This document shows positions 1 through 8,935 of a stretch of DNA of 64,000 bases, one piece after another. The position numbers were made by a program, and so were the translations under genes. The notes beneath the pieces are model-generated. The model was not told the DNA's origin, did not search any database, and was given only the letters and a program-made list of their open reading frames with translations. How positions within the stretch are numbered: position 1 is the first letter of the stretch; each line of letters opens with the position of its first letter. The DNA comes from Hymenobacter metallilatus (GTDB lineage Bacteria; Bacteroidota; Bacteroidia; Cytophagales; Hymenobacteraceae), in NCBI RefSeq assembly GCF_003944705.1, contig NZ_RWIS01000011.1:91253-155252 (forward strand), read 5' to 3'.

Positions 1-971
1 GCTTCCAGAAACTGGGAGGCAAAGGAGTCGCGCAGGCTGCCAAACAGGAAGGCATCGTGGGAGAGGAAGGCGGCCCGCACCTCCTGCCAGGATACGGCCC
101 CGCGCCAGGTAACCCGATCCTGGAGGCCGTGGCGGGCAATAATGGCCGGCAGCTGCGGCCCCAGTGGCCCGTCGCCCACAATGGTTAAATGAAAAGGAAT
201 CTGCTGGTCCACCCGGGCCAGGGCATCGAGGGCCAGCAATAGTGCTTTGCGCGGAAACAGGCGGCCCAGCCAGAGCAGGCGAAAAGTGGGCGCGGGCTCC
301 CGCTGCGGGAAGGAGGGAGGGAAAAACGAATCCGGCAGGCCTGAATCCAGGAACAGCTCTACGCGGCGGGCGCCCAGGCGGCGGGCCAGCGCGGCGGTTT
401 CGGAGTTGGTGGCCAGCACCAGGGCCGCGTGGCGCAGCGTCTGGCGCACGTTGGGGTCAAACGTGAGCAGTAGCCAGCCCACAACGTTGCGCATGGTTTC
501 CGACTTAAACCAGTCGGGAATGAAGGCCCGGAAGGCGCGGGGTGCGCGCTGGGCACCGCCAACGGGCCCAAAAATGAGGGGCTTTCCCAGACGCCACATC
601 CAAGAGCCCATCTGCAGGCTGCCGTAGGTGGCATGATGCACGTAGTCAAAGTCTACGGTCCGGCTGATGCGGGCCGCTTCTTTCCAGGCCAGGTATTGCC
701 ACACCATGTAGTGCAGGTACACGCCAAACTGCCAGCGGTGCAGAAACTGTACCCAGGCCGGCACTGCCACAAATACAAACTGCAGCTGGTCGGGGCTGAG
801 CTCCTGACCATGTTCGGCCAGGAAGGCTGCAATGCCGTTGCGGCCGTCGGGGTTGGTAATGCACCACACGCGGTGACCTTGCCGGGCGGTTTGCCAGGTC
901 CAGTTGAAGCCGAAACCATCTTCGCCGCCGTGCGCCGGGTTGCAGGCGTAGGCTGATAGCAGAACGTTCAT
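1..971 (-). CDS. Glycosyltransferase, GT4 family (3' end off the left edge)
   Basis: The frame is open from an ATG at 971 to the left edge (323 residues), so the C-terminus is missing. It begins MNVLLSAYACNPAHGGEDG, typical of GT-B glycosyltransferases. Near residues 130-137 is FGPVGGAQ, and around residues 235-275 a RLLWLGRLFPRKALLLALDAL stretch followed by VGDGPLG, the GT4 donor-site hallmarks. It would transfer a sugar from a nucleotide-sugar to a growing exopolysaccharide unit at the cytoplasmic membrane face. It is the most downstream visible gene of the leftward polysaccharide operon, 104 bp after the preceding glycosyltransferase. The substrate cannot be told. Confidence 0.85.
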   Translation of the reverse strand, partial: MNVLLSAYACNPAHGGEDGFGFNWTWQTARQGHRVWCITNPDGRNGIAAFLAEHGQELSPDQLQFVFVAVPAWVQFLHRWQFGVYLHYMVWQYLAWKEAARISRTVDFDYVHHATYGSLQMGSWMWRLGKPLIFGPVGGAQRAPRAFRAFIPDWFKSETMRNVVGWLLLTFDPNVRQTLRHAALVLATNSETAALARRLGARRVELFLDSGLPDSFFPPSFPQREPAPTFRLLWLGRLFPRKALLLALDALARVDQQIPFHLTIVGDGPLGPQLPAIIARHGLQDRVTWRGAVSWQEVRAAFLSHDAFLFGSLRDSFASQFLE

Positions 972-1075
972 GAGCAGAAAAGAAGGGAAGCGCCGGCGGG
1001 CGGGAGCAGCTGGGCTCGAGGTGAAAAAAAGATTAGCGGATAATCAGGAGCGGGTACTGAGGCAAGAGGGCACCT

Positions 1076-2104
1076 TCAGGCGTGCGTGGCCGGTGAAAAT
1101 GCCGGTACCGGGGCGGTAAACGGGGCAGCGGTCCGGGCAGTACGGGGTGCCGGGTGGGCCCGCCGGAGTACTTGCCGGATTTTGGCCACCACCCGCCCCC
1201 ACAGAAACTCGCGGAAGCGGCGCTGGTCGCGGCGGCGGTCGGCCAGCACCGTGGCAGGGTGACAGAGCGGAAACGCCAGGTTGGTAGTTGGCACGTTGGC
1301 AAACTCGTCGGTGGCATTGAGCGTGTGGGTGCCCTGTTCGCCAAACCCGATGTTACCTACCAGGTTAGTGGCCGGCACAATACACAGCCCCGAGTTGGCC
1401 ACAATGGTAAAGTGCCACTGGTAGTCCCACACATCGGGCGGCTGGGGCAGGTCGAGCACACTCTCGATTTTGCCAAGGCGGTAGCGGGTTTCCAGCCAGC
1501 TGCTGTAGAGGCCAGCCAGCTTGCCCTGGGCGCGCAGCTCCTGATACTGGCTCAGCTGAAAATCGTAGAGCTGCCAGGCCCGGCGCCAGGTAGCCCAGCC
1601 CCAGCTATTCACCTGCGTGGAAAAGTAGTACGACTCGGCGGCCACGGGGCGAGGCCGCTGCGCCTCCCGGCTGAAGTTGTTGCCTCCGATGTGCATCACG
1701 CGGGTATCGGTGCGGTAGCGGGCCAGCAGCTCCTCGCAGAAGCGAAAGAAGGAAGGGGCCGGCACGCAGTCATCCTCCAGGATAATACCCTCTTCTTCCT
1801 GCCGGAAAAACCAGTCAATGGCCGAGGCCGGGCCCACACCGCAGTTCAGATTGGTGGTCCGGAACAGGGTGAATACTTCGCAGGGCCAGTCAATGTCGGC
1901 CACAATGGCACGGGCGGCGGTGCAGCGGGCCTGGTCGTCGGGGTGGGAGGAGCGGGGGCCATCGGCGGCAATGTAAAGCCGGGGCGGGCGGGCCCGGCGC
2001 ACGGCCTCAAACACGCGCCGGGTCGTATCGGGGCGGTTGAAGATGAGCAGCAGAACTGCCGTACGTAAGGGAGGCGTACTGGCAGGAGCAGAAGAGGACA
2101 GCAT
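1076..2104 (-). CDS. Glycosyltransferase-like protein (GT2/GNT-I-like, HlpA type)
   Basis: A 342-residue protein. Residues 14-25 (TAVLLLIFNRPD) open a GT-A Rossmann-like fold. IAADGPR lies near residue 45, and near residue 108 GIILEDDCVPAP carries the acidic EDD motif that binds the metal-nucleotide sugar in GNT-I-like and GT2 enzymes. HIGGNNFS and NSWGWATWRRAW are typical of the bacterial HlpA-like family. The last 40 residues are low-complexity (Ala/Pro/Arg). The ATG at 2104 is the only good start. It lies in the leftward exopolysaccharide operon, 39 bp after the O-antigen polymerase-like gene. Its donor and acceptor are unknown. Confidence 0.75.
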   Translation of the reverse strand: MLSSSAPASTPPLRTAVLLLIFNRPDTTRRVFEAVRRARPPRLYIAADGPRSSHPDDQARCTAARAIVADIDWPCEVFTLFRTTNLNCGVGPASAIDWFFRQEEEGIILEDDCVPAPSFFRFCEELLARYRTDTRVMHIGGNNFSREAQRPRPVAAESYYFSTQVNSWGWATWRRAWQLYDFQLSQYQELRAQGKLAGLYSSWLETRYRLGKIESVLDLPQPPDVWDYQWHFTIVANSGLCIVPATNLVGNIGFGEQGTHTLNATDEFANVPTTNLAFPLCHPATVLADRRRDQRRFREFLWGRVVAKIRQVLRRAHPAPRTARTAAPFTAPVPAFSPATHA

Positions 2105-2143
2105 ACTATGGCGAAATGGAAGGGCCGGGAGAAGACAGGAACA

Positions 2144-3436
2144 TCAGGCGGATATGCCCAGCGTAGTGGGCACCAGCGGCAGGGGTGGCGGGGCGGCCGG
2201 GGTAGGTGCCCGTGGGGGAGCAGCGGCCACGGGTAGGGGTGCCGCTACGGCCAGTGTAATGCCAACGATACCATACAGGTACGGAGGCCAGTCGTAGGAA
2301 ATGCCGTAGAGCAGGGCCGTGCTGGTGAAGCTGACCAGCACAGCAGTGGCGGCACTAAATGGCACCGGCTGGAATGCCCGCTTCAGCAGCTGCCAAAGCG
2401 GTACCAGCACTACCAGCAGCACCCCCAAAATACCGAAGTAGAACAGCCGGTCGAGGTAGAAGCTGTGGAAGTGGTGGCCGGTGCGGTCGGCCCACACCGG
2501 GTGGTCACCATCCCCGTAAAACTGCATGGGCAGCTCGAAGCCTTCCAGCCGCATACCCGCCACCGGATACTCCTGCACAAACGACTCGTAAGCTTCCCAC
2601 TGCTTCAGGCGCCAGCTGCCAGTACCCTGCTTGTCGGCGTGGGTGATGTCCTCCACGTTGGTTTCCAGCTTACGCAGCACCTGGGGGTTGTCCAGCACCA
2701 GGGCCGTGCCCCCCAGCAGCCCGGCCAGCAGAGGCATCAGCAGAACCGGCAGCAACCGGTTGAAATGCACCCGGGTGCCCTCTACCCGGCCCAGGCCTAT
2801 AAACAGGCCGTTAACCACCAGTGCCAGCGCCATGGTGAGCCATACGGTACGGTGCTGCAGGAATACTATCAGGGCCAGAATTACGAAAAACAGCGCCAGC
2901 CGCAGCAGGCCACCCCGCGTCATGTACTGGTTGAAGTAGTATAAGGCCGGCAGCATCAGCATATACGCCGACGTGACGTTGAAGCCCCGCTCCGTTTCCA
3001 GAAAGGCCGTGAGGCTTAGCGCATCGGGGTGGTACAGAGCCATGCTCAGGGCCAGCCCCGTCAGCACCAGAACCATCAGCAGGCCCATGGGCAGTGGGTG
3101 GCGGCGGTAGTAGGCGTACATGGCAAACACGGGCAGAATGGCCAGCAGCTTCGCGAATACGTGGGGGTACACGAAGGCCGTGCCCCACCCGTTGTACGAC
3201 TCCAGCGCCAGCGCCCCGGTTACGCTCACTACCACCAGCAGCCACTTGCGCATGGTAGGGCTCAGGTAGCGGAAGTAACAAGTTATCAGCAGCAAGGCCA
3301 GGCCGGTAATGGCGTAGTTGTAGAGGCCCAGGGCCGGGTCGTCGTCATCTTTGATAACAAACTCGGTAAAAGCCCGGTCGGTGAGCAGAACCAGCAGCAG
3401 CGGCAGCACATGGCGGAAGCGGAAACTTATTTTCAT
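2144..3436 (-). CDS. O-antigen ligase/polymerase-like membrane protein (Wzy/WaaL type)
   Basis: A 430-residue integral membrane protein with about ten hydrophobic segments and a large hydrophilic loop (about residues 235-330) before the last helices, the layout of the PF04932 family. Such proteins join undecaprenyl-linked repeat units on the periplasmic side. The open frame extends about 95 codons further upstream, but that part is Pro/Arg-rich, out of character and overlaps the previous gene. MKISFRFRHVLPLLLVLL at 3436 is the natural start and forms an ATGA overlap with the upstream glycosyltransferase. Whether it polymerises or ligates cannot be decided from sequence. The flippase and Wzc neighbours favour a Wzy-type polymerase. 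Confidence 0.75.
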   Translation of the reverse strand: MKISFRFRHVLPLLLVLLTDRAFTEFVIKDDDDPALGLYNYAITGLALLLITCYFRYLSPTMRKWLLVVVSVTGALALESYNGWGTAFVYPHVFAKLLAILPVFAMYAYYRRHPLPMGLLMVLVLTGLALSMALYHPDALSLTAFLETERGFNVTSAYMLMLPALYYFNQYMTRGGLLRLALFFVILALIVFLQHRTVWLTMALALVVNGLFIGLGRVEGTRVHFNRLLPVLLMPLLAGLLGGTALVLDNPQVLRKLETNVEDITHADKQGTGSWRLKQWEAYESFVQEYPVAGMRLEGFELPMQFYGDGDHPVWADRTGHHFHSFYLDRLFYFGILGVLLVVLVPLWQLLKRAFQPVPFSAATAVLVSFTSTALLYGISYDWPPYLYGIVGITLAVAAPLPVAAAPPRAPTPAAPPPLPLVPTTLGISA

Positions 3437-4590
3437 AGCTCCAGGGCGGGTATATACGGGCCGGGCTGAGTCGGCAGCGGGTGCATACGAGTGGTGTGGC
3501 AGGCCTCCTCGTACACGGCGCGGGTGCGGCGGGCAGTGTGCTGCCAGGTAAAGTCGAGCAGCCGCAGCTGGCCCAGCCGGATCAGGTTGCGGCGCAGAGC
3601 CGCGTCGGTGAGCACGCGGGCCAGCTGCTCGGCCAGGGCTCCCGGCTGGGTGGCCGGGAAGTACAGCGCCGCCTCGCGGGCTATTTCCGGAAAGCAGGAA
3701 GCTTCGCTCAGCAGCACCGGGCACTGCTGGCCGTAGGCTTCCAGAATGGGTAAGCCAAAACCCTCGTATTCAGAAGGGAAGACGAAAGCCTGCGCGTGCC
3801 GGTAGAGCTGGTTGAGTTGGGCATCGGATACCGGCCCGAACTGGTGAGCCCGTGCCGCCCAGCCGGTAGCGGCCAGCAGCTCCCGCTCGGCGGCAGTAAA
3901 TGGCCCCCCACCCGCGCATACCAGGTGCAGGTCCTGCCCGAGGGCGGGCGGCAGCAGGGCCAGGGCTTCCGCCAGCACCCCAAAGTTTTTGTACAGTGCC
4001 CGGCTGCCCGTAAACAGCACGTACCGCTCGGGCATTGGCAGGGCCGGACCCGCCGCGGTAAACTCCCGCTCGGTGTAGCCGTGGTGCACTACCCGCACTT
4101 TTTCAGGAGCCACCGGCAACAGTCGTAGTAAATCGGCCCGGGTATGCTCAGAAACGGCAATGATGCGGGTAGCCCGCTGCACGATACGGTTGAGCACGGC
4201 CCCATTCCGGTCTGGGTAATGTTCCGGAAACAAGGCCGGAATCATATCGTGGATGGTGACTACCAGGGGGCGGCCGGCCGGCAGCAGCTCCAGAAAGTAG
4301 TCGTCGTCGGCCAGGGTGGGGTGAAACACGTCGAAGTTGTCGCGCTGCAGCGCCCGGCGGGAGGCGCGCTGGTTGAAGTACCGAATCACGCGCCAGCGGG
4401 CCGGCAACGACGAATCGGGCAGGAAGGTGTGGTGCCGGGAGTGTTGCCGGTCCCGCAGGTAGAGGTTGTTGCTCAAGGCCACCGCCAGCTCCGACTGCCA
4501 ATTGGCGTGACAGAGCAGCTCATGATGGTAGCGGGATACTCCTCCAAAGTCCTGGAGAGTAAAGGCCTGATGGTCGTACAGCACGCGCAT
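3433..4590 (-). CDS. Glycosyltransferase, GT4 family
   Basis: A 385-residue GT-B enzyme. It starts MRVLYDHQAFTLQDFGGVSRY, the N-terminus of the GT4 group. It then shows VVTIHDMIPALFP (about 125-137), ILFTG-like VLFTGSRALYKNF (about 190) and the C-terminal donor motif FVFPSEYEGFGLPILEAY (about 290) with the E-x7-E signature. It would add a sugar (perhaps mannose-like) to the lipid-linked repeat unit in the cytoplasm. Its stop overlaps the start of the O-antigen polymerase-like gene (ATGA), and its ATG lies 2 bp after the flippase stop, so all three are probably translated from one mRNA. Confidence 0.85.
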   Translation of the reverse strand: MRVLYDHQAFTLQDFGGVSRYHHELLCHANWQSELAVALSNNLYLRDRQHSRHHTFLPDSSLPARWRVIRYFNQRASRRALQRDNFDVFHPTLADDDYFLELLPAGRPLVVTIHDMIPALFPEHYPDRNGAVLNRIVQRATRIIAVSEHTRADLLRLLPVAPEKVRVVHHGYTEREFTAAGPALPMPERYVLFTGSRALYKNFGVLAEALALLPPALGQDLHLVCAGGGPFTAAERELLAATGWAARAHQFGPVSDAQLNQLYRHAQAFVFPSEYEGFGLPILEAYGQQCPVLLSEASCFPEIAREAALYFPATQPGALAEQLARVLTDAALRRNLIRLGQLRLLDFTWQHTARRTRAVYEEACHTTRMHPLPTQPGPYIPALEL

Positions 4591-4592
4591 GA

Positions 4593-6212
4593 CTATACCA
4601 GTTCAGTTTCAGGATCGGGCAGCAGGGCAGGGTGGGAACGGCGGATTGCAGGAGCGGGGAAGGCGGGAGCAGCGTCACGGTTCAGGTAAGCCAGCCGGGC
4701 AGAAAAGGCCGTGAGCAGGGTAGCCAGCGGGCCGGCCGCGGCGTTGCCTTCGTGGAGGCGGCCCAGCAGGCGCAACAGCACCTGCCGGAGGCGGGTTGGT
4801 GGCGCTACCACCGTAAAGCCTGCCAGCAGCAGACCACCGGCCAGCATTTCAGTTACCAGTAGGGCCGCGGCGGGTACGGTGCCCGGCGGCAGCAGCAGGC
4901 GGGTGCCCGCAATGCCCGCTGCCACCAGTGCCCCGGCCAGCAGGCCCGGCACATAGGCCCCCATTACTTCGGCCGTAGCTACGGCCAGCACCCGGCGCAT
5001 CAGCAGCAGGTACAACACCGTGCGGATTACTTCGCCGGCCACCACGGCGGCGGCCACACCCAGCAGGCCGTAGCGGCTCAAGCCGTAAAACAGGCCGGTA
5101 AGCAGCACCGCGTAAAACAGGTTCAGCCAGAGCTTGGGCGTAAGGGTGGCCGTGGCATCACACACCACGCCCGCAAACATGGTTACCATGCTCATGCCAA
5201 AAGCCGCGCACACCACCCGCAGAATGGGTACCGCCGCTCCCCAGTCGGGGCCCAGCATTACGCGCACAATTTCGGGTGCAGCCACGGCGGCCCCCGCACA
5301 AATCGGAATAACCAGCGCCGCAATCAGCGTAATGCTGCTCAGGTACACGGCCCGCAGCCGGGGCCGGTCGGCCTGTACCTGGCTGAAAGAGGGGAATACC
5401 ACCTTGGATACGCTGGTCGTGAGCAGGTACACCGGCAGGCCAATCAGCATCCAGCCCCGGCTGTAAATGCCCAGCGCCGCCGCCCCCAGCAGCCGCCCGA
5501 TCAGCAGGGTATCCAGGGAGCCCGTTACAAATTCCAGAAAGCTGATGGCCGACATGCGGCTGCCGTAGGCAACCAGAGGCCGGTACGTTTCCCAATGAAA
5601 CAGAGGCTGCACCGCGTGCCGCTCGGCCAGGTAGCTCAGTAAGGTAGTCAGCAACCCCTGGCCAATGGTGGCGGCCACCAGGCTCCATACCCCCCAGCCC
5701 TGAAAGGCCAGTACAATGCCCAGCCCGCCGTAGCTCAGAATGTAAGAAACCAGCTCAATAATGGCTAAAGTACGGAAGCGCATGTGCCGACGCAGCAGGC
5801 TCAGAGCCGTGGCATTGAGGCCGGTAAGACAAAGGCCCACGGCCAGCACCCGCACCACCGGCACCACCTCGGGCTGGCGCACTATGCCGGCCGCCAGCGG
5901 CGCCGCCAGCACCAGCAAACCCGCAAACAGCACCCCCAGGGCCACCGACGAGGTGAAGGCCGCCCGAATATCGGCGCGGGTCAGCTCCGGCTTCTGAATA
6001 ATGGCCTGCTCCATACCCATTTGGGCGAAGTAGGAGCCAAACCGCAGAATTACCCCGGCCAGGGCTACCAGGCCAAACGCCGCCGGGCTCAGCAGGCGGG
6101 CCATAGTGGCAGTGTAGCCCATTTGCAGCACGGCCGTGATGAGGGTGGCCGCCGTGGTCCACTTTACGCCGTGCACGGCGGCAGTTGTCAGGTTAGGAGC
6201 AGAAGATGCCAT
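4593..6212 (-). CDS. Polysaccharide flippase, Wzx/WzxC-like (MOP superfamily)
   Basis: A 539-residue protein with twelve or more hydrophobic helices. The N-terminal stretch AAVHGVKWTTAATLITAVLQ and the following ATMARLLSPAAFGLVAL match PF13440/PF01943 lipid flippases. It would move undecaprenyl-linked oligosaccharide across the inner membrane. The frame stays open upstream to 6443, but those codons come from an intergenic repeat element, so the ATG at 6212 is chosen. A hydrophilic tail of about 60 residues follows the last helix. It sits between the Wzc-like kinase gene, 274 bp upstream, and the GT4 gene 2 bp downstream. Confidence 0.85.
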   Translation of the reverse strand: MASSAPNLTTAAVHGVKWTTAATLITAVLQMGYTATMARLLSPAAFGLVALAGVILRFGSYFAQMGMEQAIIQKPELTRADIRAAFTSSVALGVLFAGLLVLAAPLAAGIVRQPEVVPVVRVLAVGLCLTGLNATALSLLRRHMRFRTLAIIELVSYILSYGGLGIVLAFQGWGVWSLVAATIGQGLLTTLLSYLAERHAVQPLFHWETYRPLVAYGSRMSAISFLEFVTGSLDTLLIGRLLGAAALGIYSRGWMLIGLPVYLLTTSVSKVVFPSFSQVQADRPRLRAVYLSSITLIAALVIPICAGAAVAAPEIVRVMLGPDWGAAVPILRVVCAAFGMSMVTMFAGVVCDATATLTPKLWLNLFYAVLLTGLFYGLSRYGLLGVAAAVVAGEVIRTVLYLLLMRRVLAVATAEVMGAYVPGLLAGALVAAGIAGTRLLLPPGTVPAAALLVTEMLAGGLLLAGFTVVAPPTRLRQVLLRLLGRLHEGNAAAGPLATLLTAFSARLAYLNRDAAPAFPAPAIRRSHPALLPDPETELV

Positions 6213-6263
6213 GAAGCCATCCGGGTAAAAAGGTGCAAAGGCAGAAGAAGTAGAGCGGGGAAT

Positions 6264-6485
6264 TTTTGGGTAGTAGGTAGTAGGATGAAGGATAAAGGAT
6301 GAGGGACGGTTATGCTGGGCTGGCGAAGGGCCCGCTGCCAGTGCGACGAGCTTTCTCGCAGAGGTTCGCGGAGGGATGCGCAGAGGATAGCAGAGGCTGT
6401 TTTGAAGGGAGTTCCGAACAAGCTCCGGCAGACCGTCCCTCATCCTTTATCCCTTATCCCTCATCCCTTATCCTTTATCCAACTA
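6264..6485. repeat. Intergenic inverted-repeat element between wzx-like and wzc-like genes
   Basis: A perfect 21-bp inverted repeat (6290-6310 with 6432-6452) frames about 120 bp. Outside it are short purine/pyrimidine-biased tandem units such as GGATAAAGGATGAGG on the left and CATCCTTTATCCC on the right, repeated several times up to 6480. Both edges carry a TAGTAGGTAG / CTACCTAATA motif. It has no coding potential of its own and fills most of the 274-bp gap inside the operon. It resembles the short non-autonomous repeats scattered in Bacteroidota genomes. Whether it acts as a terminator or mRNA-stability element is unknown. Confidence 0.7.
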
Positions 6486-6486
6486 C

Positions 6487-8880
6487 CTAATACCCATAGG
6501 TGTAGGCCTTTTCCTTGTAGCGGTATTCGTAGGTTTTGGTGAAGTGCATATCGTTGATGATCATGTAGATTTGCTTCACCTTCTGCTGCTGGTGCAGCTC
6601 ATTGATCTGGCTGATCAGGCCCTTATCGGTATAGTTCTGGCGTACCACGTACACGTTGGCATCCAGGTGGCGCAGCAGCATGAAGAACTCGGCTACGTAG
6701 CCGGTGGGCGGGGTATCCACCAGCACGTAGTCATACTCCCCGCGCAGGCGCTGCATGAGCTCTTCCATGCGGGAGCCTTCCAGCAGCTCAGTGGGATTCT
6801 GCGGAATGGGGCCGCAGCAGAGTACATCCAGGTTGCGCACCAGCGAAGGGTGGCGACACTCCTCAAAGGTGCTCAGGCCCATCAGGTAGCTGCTCAGGCC
6901 ATGCTCGGCGCAGGCCGCCTGCAGGCCAAAGTAGCTGGCCACCGTAGGGCGGCGCAGGTCGCACTCCAGCAGCAGCACCTTGCGGCCGCTCTGAGCCATT
7001 TCAGCTGCCAGGTTCACCGCGCAGAATGATTTCCCTTCGCCCGGTATAGAGGAGGTTACGCCAATTACCTTCTTGTCGAGGCCGGCCGAGAGGTACTGCA
7101 GGTTAACCCGAATAGAGCGGAACGACTCGGCAATGGGGCCTTTAGGGTCCGTGAGCATGGTTTCCTTATCGTGCTTGCTGCCGTGGGCCACCACACCCAG
7201 CATCGGAATAGTAGTAATGCGCGAAAGGTCCTCCTTGCTCTGGATGCGGCGGTTGGCTTTGTCCATGAGCAGGGAAATGCCCAGCGGCAGCGTGAGGCCG
7301 GCTACCAGCGCAATCAGTACCACCACGCCTGGCTTGGGGGCCGTGGGACCGTCGCCGTTCATGGCGGCTACGTCCACCACTTTCTTATCGGTGGCGTTGG
7401 TGGCCAGGGCAATGGCGGCTTCGGCGCGCTTTTCAATCAGAAACTGATAATTCTTGTCGTTGAAATCGGTTTTACTTTTCAGGGTGGCCAATTGCCGCTC
7501 GTTTTCGGGCAGCTGGCTCATGGTGCCGCGCACTTTGCCCAGCTGGCCGTCCAGGTCGCGCAGGGCAATGTCGGCGGCCCGGGTCATGTTGGTCAGGGTC
7601 TGGGTCAGGCTTTCCTTGGCCACCCGAATCCGCTCGTCCAGAATAGTGACCATGGGATTTTCCAGGCTGGCATTCACGCCCAGGGCGGCCCGCTGGCTGT
7701 TGAGGTCGGTAAGCTGCAGGATCAGGTTGTTCACCACGGGGTCCTCGATACCAATGCTGCTGGGAGCGGCCAGCTGGCCCGCGCCCTGGTGGGAGCGGAG
7801 GTAGGCCAGCATGTTCTGGTAGTACTTGCGGTTGGTGCTCACCTTGGCCCGCAGCATTTCCAGCTCGCCCTGCTGCTGAATGCCGCTGGCCGACTGGGCC
7901 CCCACATCCACCACCCCGCGCGCCGCCCGGAACGAGCTCAGGGCCGCCGTAGAGCGCCGCAGTGAGTCCGACATATGCCCGATTTCCTTGTCCAGAAAAG
8001 CCACTGTTTTCTGACCCGTTACATTTTTATCGTGCAGGTCATTCTCCACGTATGCCCGCATCAGCGTATCCAGAAACTGAATTTCCTTCTGGGGTACCTT
8101 GCCTTTGCTGGTCAGCTCAATAATGCGCGACTCCCGGTCGATGGGGCGCACAGCCAGGTGCTGCTGGTACTCGCCAATCAGGCTATTCTGGTCGTGTAGG
8201 GTTACAAAATACCGCTCCAGCGCATTCTGAGCCGGGTAGCCGGGCTCCTGCTGCACCACCGCCGTGAGCAGGGGAGTGCGCAGGGTGTCGCCGGGTCGTA
8301 CCGTTTCGTTAATGTGGGGGTTGCGCACTTCCCGGACCAGCTCACCACTGGTCAGGTTATAGAGCTTGCCTTTGTCGGCATCGGCCTGCACATGGTAGCG
8401 CCCATCGGGTAAGGGCTCTACATAAATACGCACGCCGGTGAGCTGGGGCGAGTTCAGGTCCGGTAGCAGCCGGAAGGGTACGGCCCCCACTGGCCGCTCC
8501 TCCACCTGAATATCTTTCAGGGAGTTTAGCCAGGTGGTTGGGGCTGCATAGTAAGCGGTGGCAAAGGGCAGCCGCCGCAGGGCCTGCTGCACCATGTCGG
8601 CGGAGGTAATCAGGCCAATTTCATCCTCCATCTTCGTGCCTTTGTCCTTCACCTCCAAAATCTTGAGCAGCTCCTGGGCTTGTTTTGAGCCGGTGCCCTG
8701 GTCGCCCAGCAGCATAGTGGAGCGGAAAGCATACTCCGGCTGCTTCACGCGCAGGTAAAAGAAGGCGGCGGCCCCGGCTACCAGCAACGAAATCAGGAAC
8801 AGCGGCCAGCGGTGCCGCAACCGGAAGAACAGCTCATGGAGGTCAAGTTCGTCGGGAGAGTGGTGAGGGCGTTGTTCCAT
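6487..8880 (-). CDS. Polysaccharide co-polymerase / BY-tyrosine kinase, Wzc-like
   Basis: A 797-residue fusion of a Wzz-type chain-length regulator and a cytoplasmic BY-kinase. TM1 is near 26-43 and TM2 near 518-537, with a long coiled-coil periplasmic part between. The kinase carries Walker A SSIPGEGKS (610-618), Walker A' LLLECDLRRP (636-645) and VDTPP Walker B (about 740). The C-terminus has a tyrosine cluster (Tyr 784, 786, 788, 793, 795, 797), the autophosphorylation tail. It controls polymerisation and export of the capsule or exopolysaccharide with the Wza-like protein encoded 55 bp upstream. All motifs are intact. Confidence 0.95.
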   Translation of the reverse strand: MEQRPHHSPDELDLHELFFRLRHRWPLFLISLLVAGAAAFFYLRVKQPEYAFRSTMLLGDQGTGSKQAQELLKILEVKDKGTKMEDEIGLITSADMVQQALRRLPFATAYYAAPTTWLNSLKDIQVEERPVGAVPFRLLPDLNSPQLTGVRIYVEPLPDGRYHVQADADKGKLYNLTSGELVREVRNPHINETVRPGDTLRTPLLTAVVQQEPGYPAQNALERYFVTLHDQNSLIGEYQQHLAVRPIDRESRIIELTSKGKVPQKEIQFLDTLMRAYVENDLHDKNVTGQKTVAFLDKEIGHMSDSLRRSTAALSSFRAARGVVDVGAQSASGIQQQGELEMLRAKVSTNRKYYQNMLAYLRSHQGAGQLAAPSSIGIEDPVVNNLILQLTDLNSQRAALGVNASLENPMVTILDERIRVAKESLTQTLTNMTRAADIALRDLDGQLGKVRGTMSQLPENERQLATLKSKTDFNDKNYQFLIEKRAEAAIALATNATDKKVVDVAAMNGDGPTAPKPGVVVLIALVAGLTLPLGISLLMDKANRRIQSKEDLSRITTIPMLGVVAHGSKHDKETMLTDPKGPIAESFRSIRVNLQYLSAGLDKKVIGVTSSIPGEGKSFCAVNLAAEMAQSGRKVLLLECDLRRPTVASYFGLQAACAEHGLSSYLMGLSTFEECRHPSLVRNLDVLCCGPIPQNPTELLEGSRMEELMQRLRGEYDYVLVDTPPTGYVAEFFMLLRHLDANVYVVRQNYTDKGLISQINELHQQQKVKQIYMIINDMHFTKTYEYRYKEKAYTYGY

Positions 8881-8935
8881 TCCGATAGGCGTTTGAATAG
8901 GATGAGGGCAAAAGCAACGGCGGCGGATAAGCAGG

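Noticed and set aside
3437..3724. N-terminal extension of the O-antigen polymerase-like gene
   Set aside because: Overlaps the GT4 gene and is Pro/Arg-rich; the ATGA-coupled start fits better.
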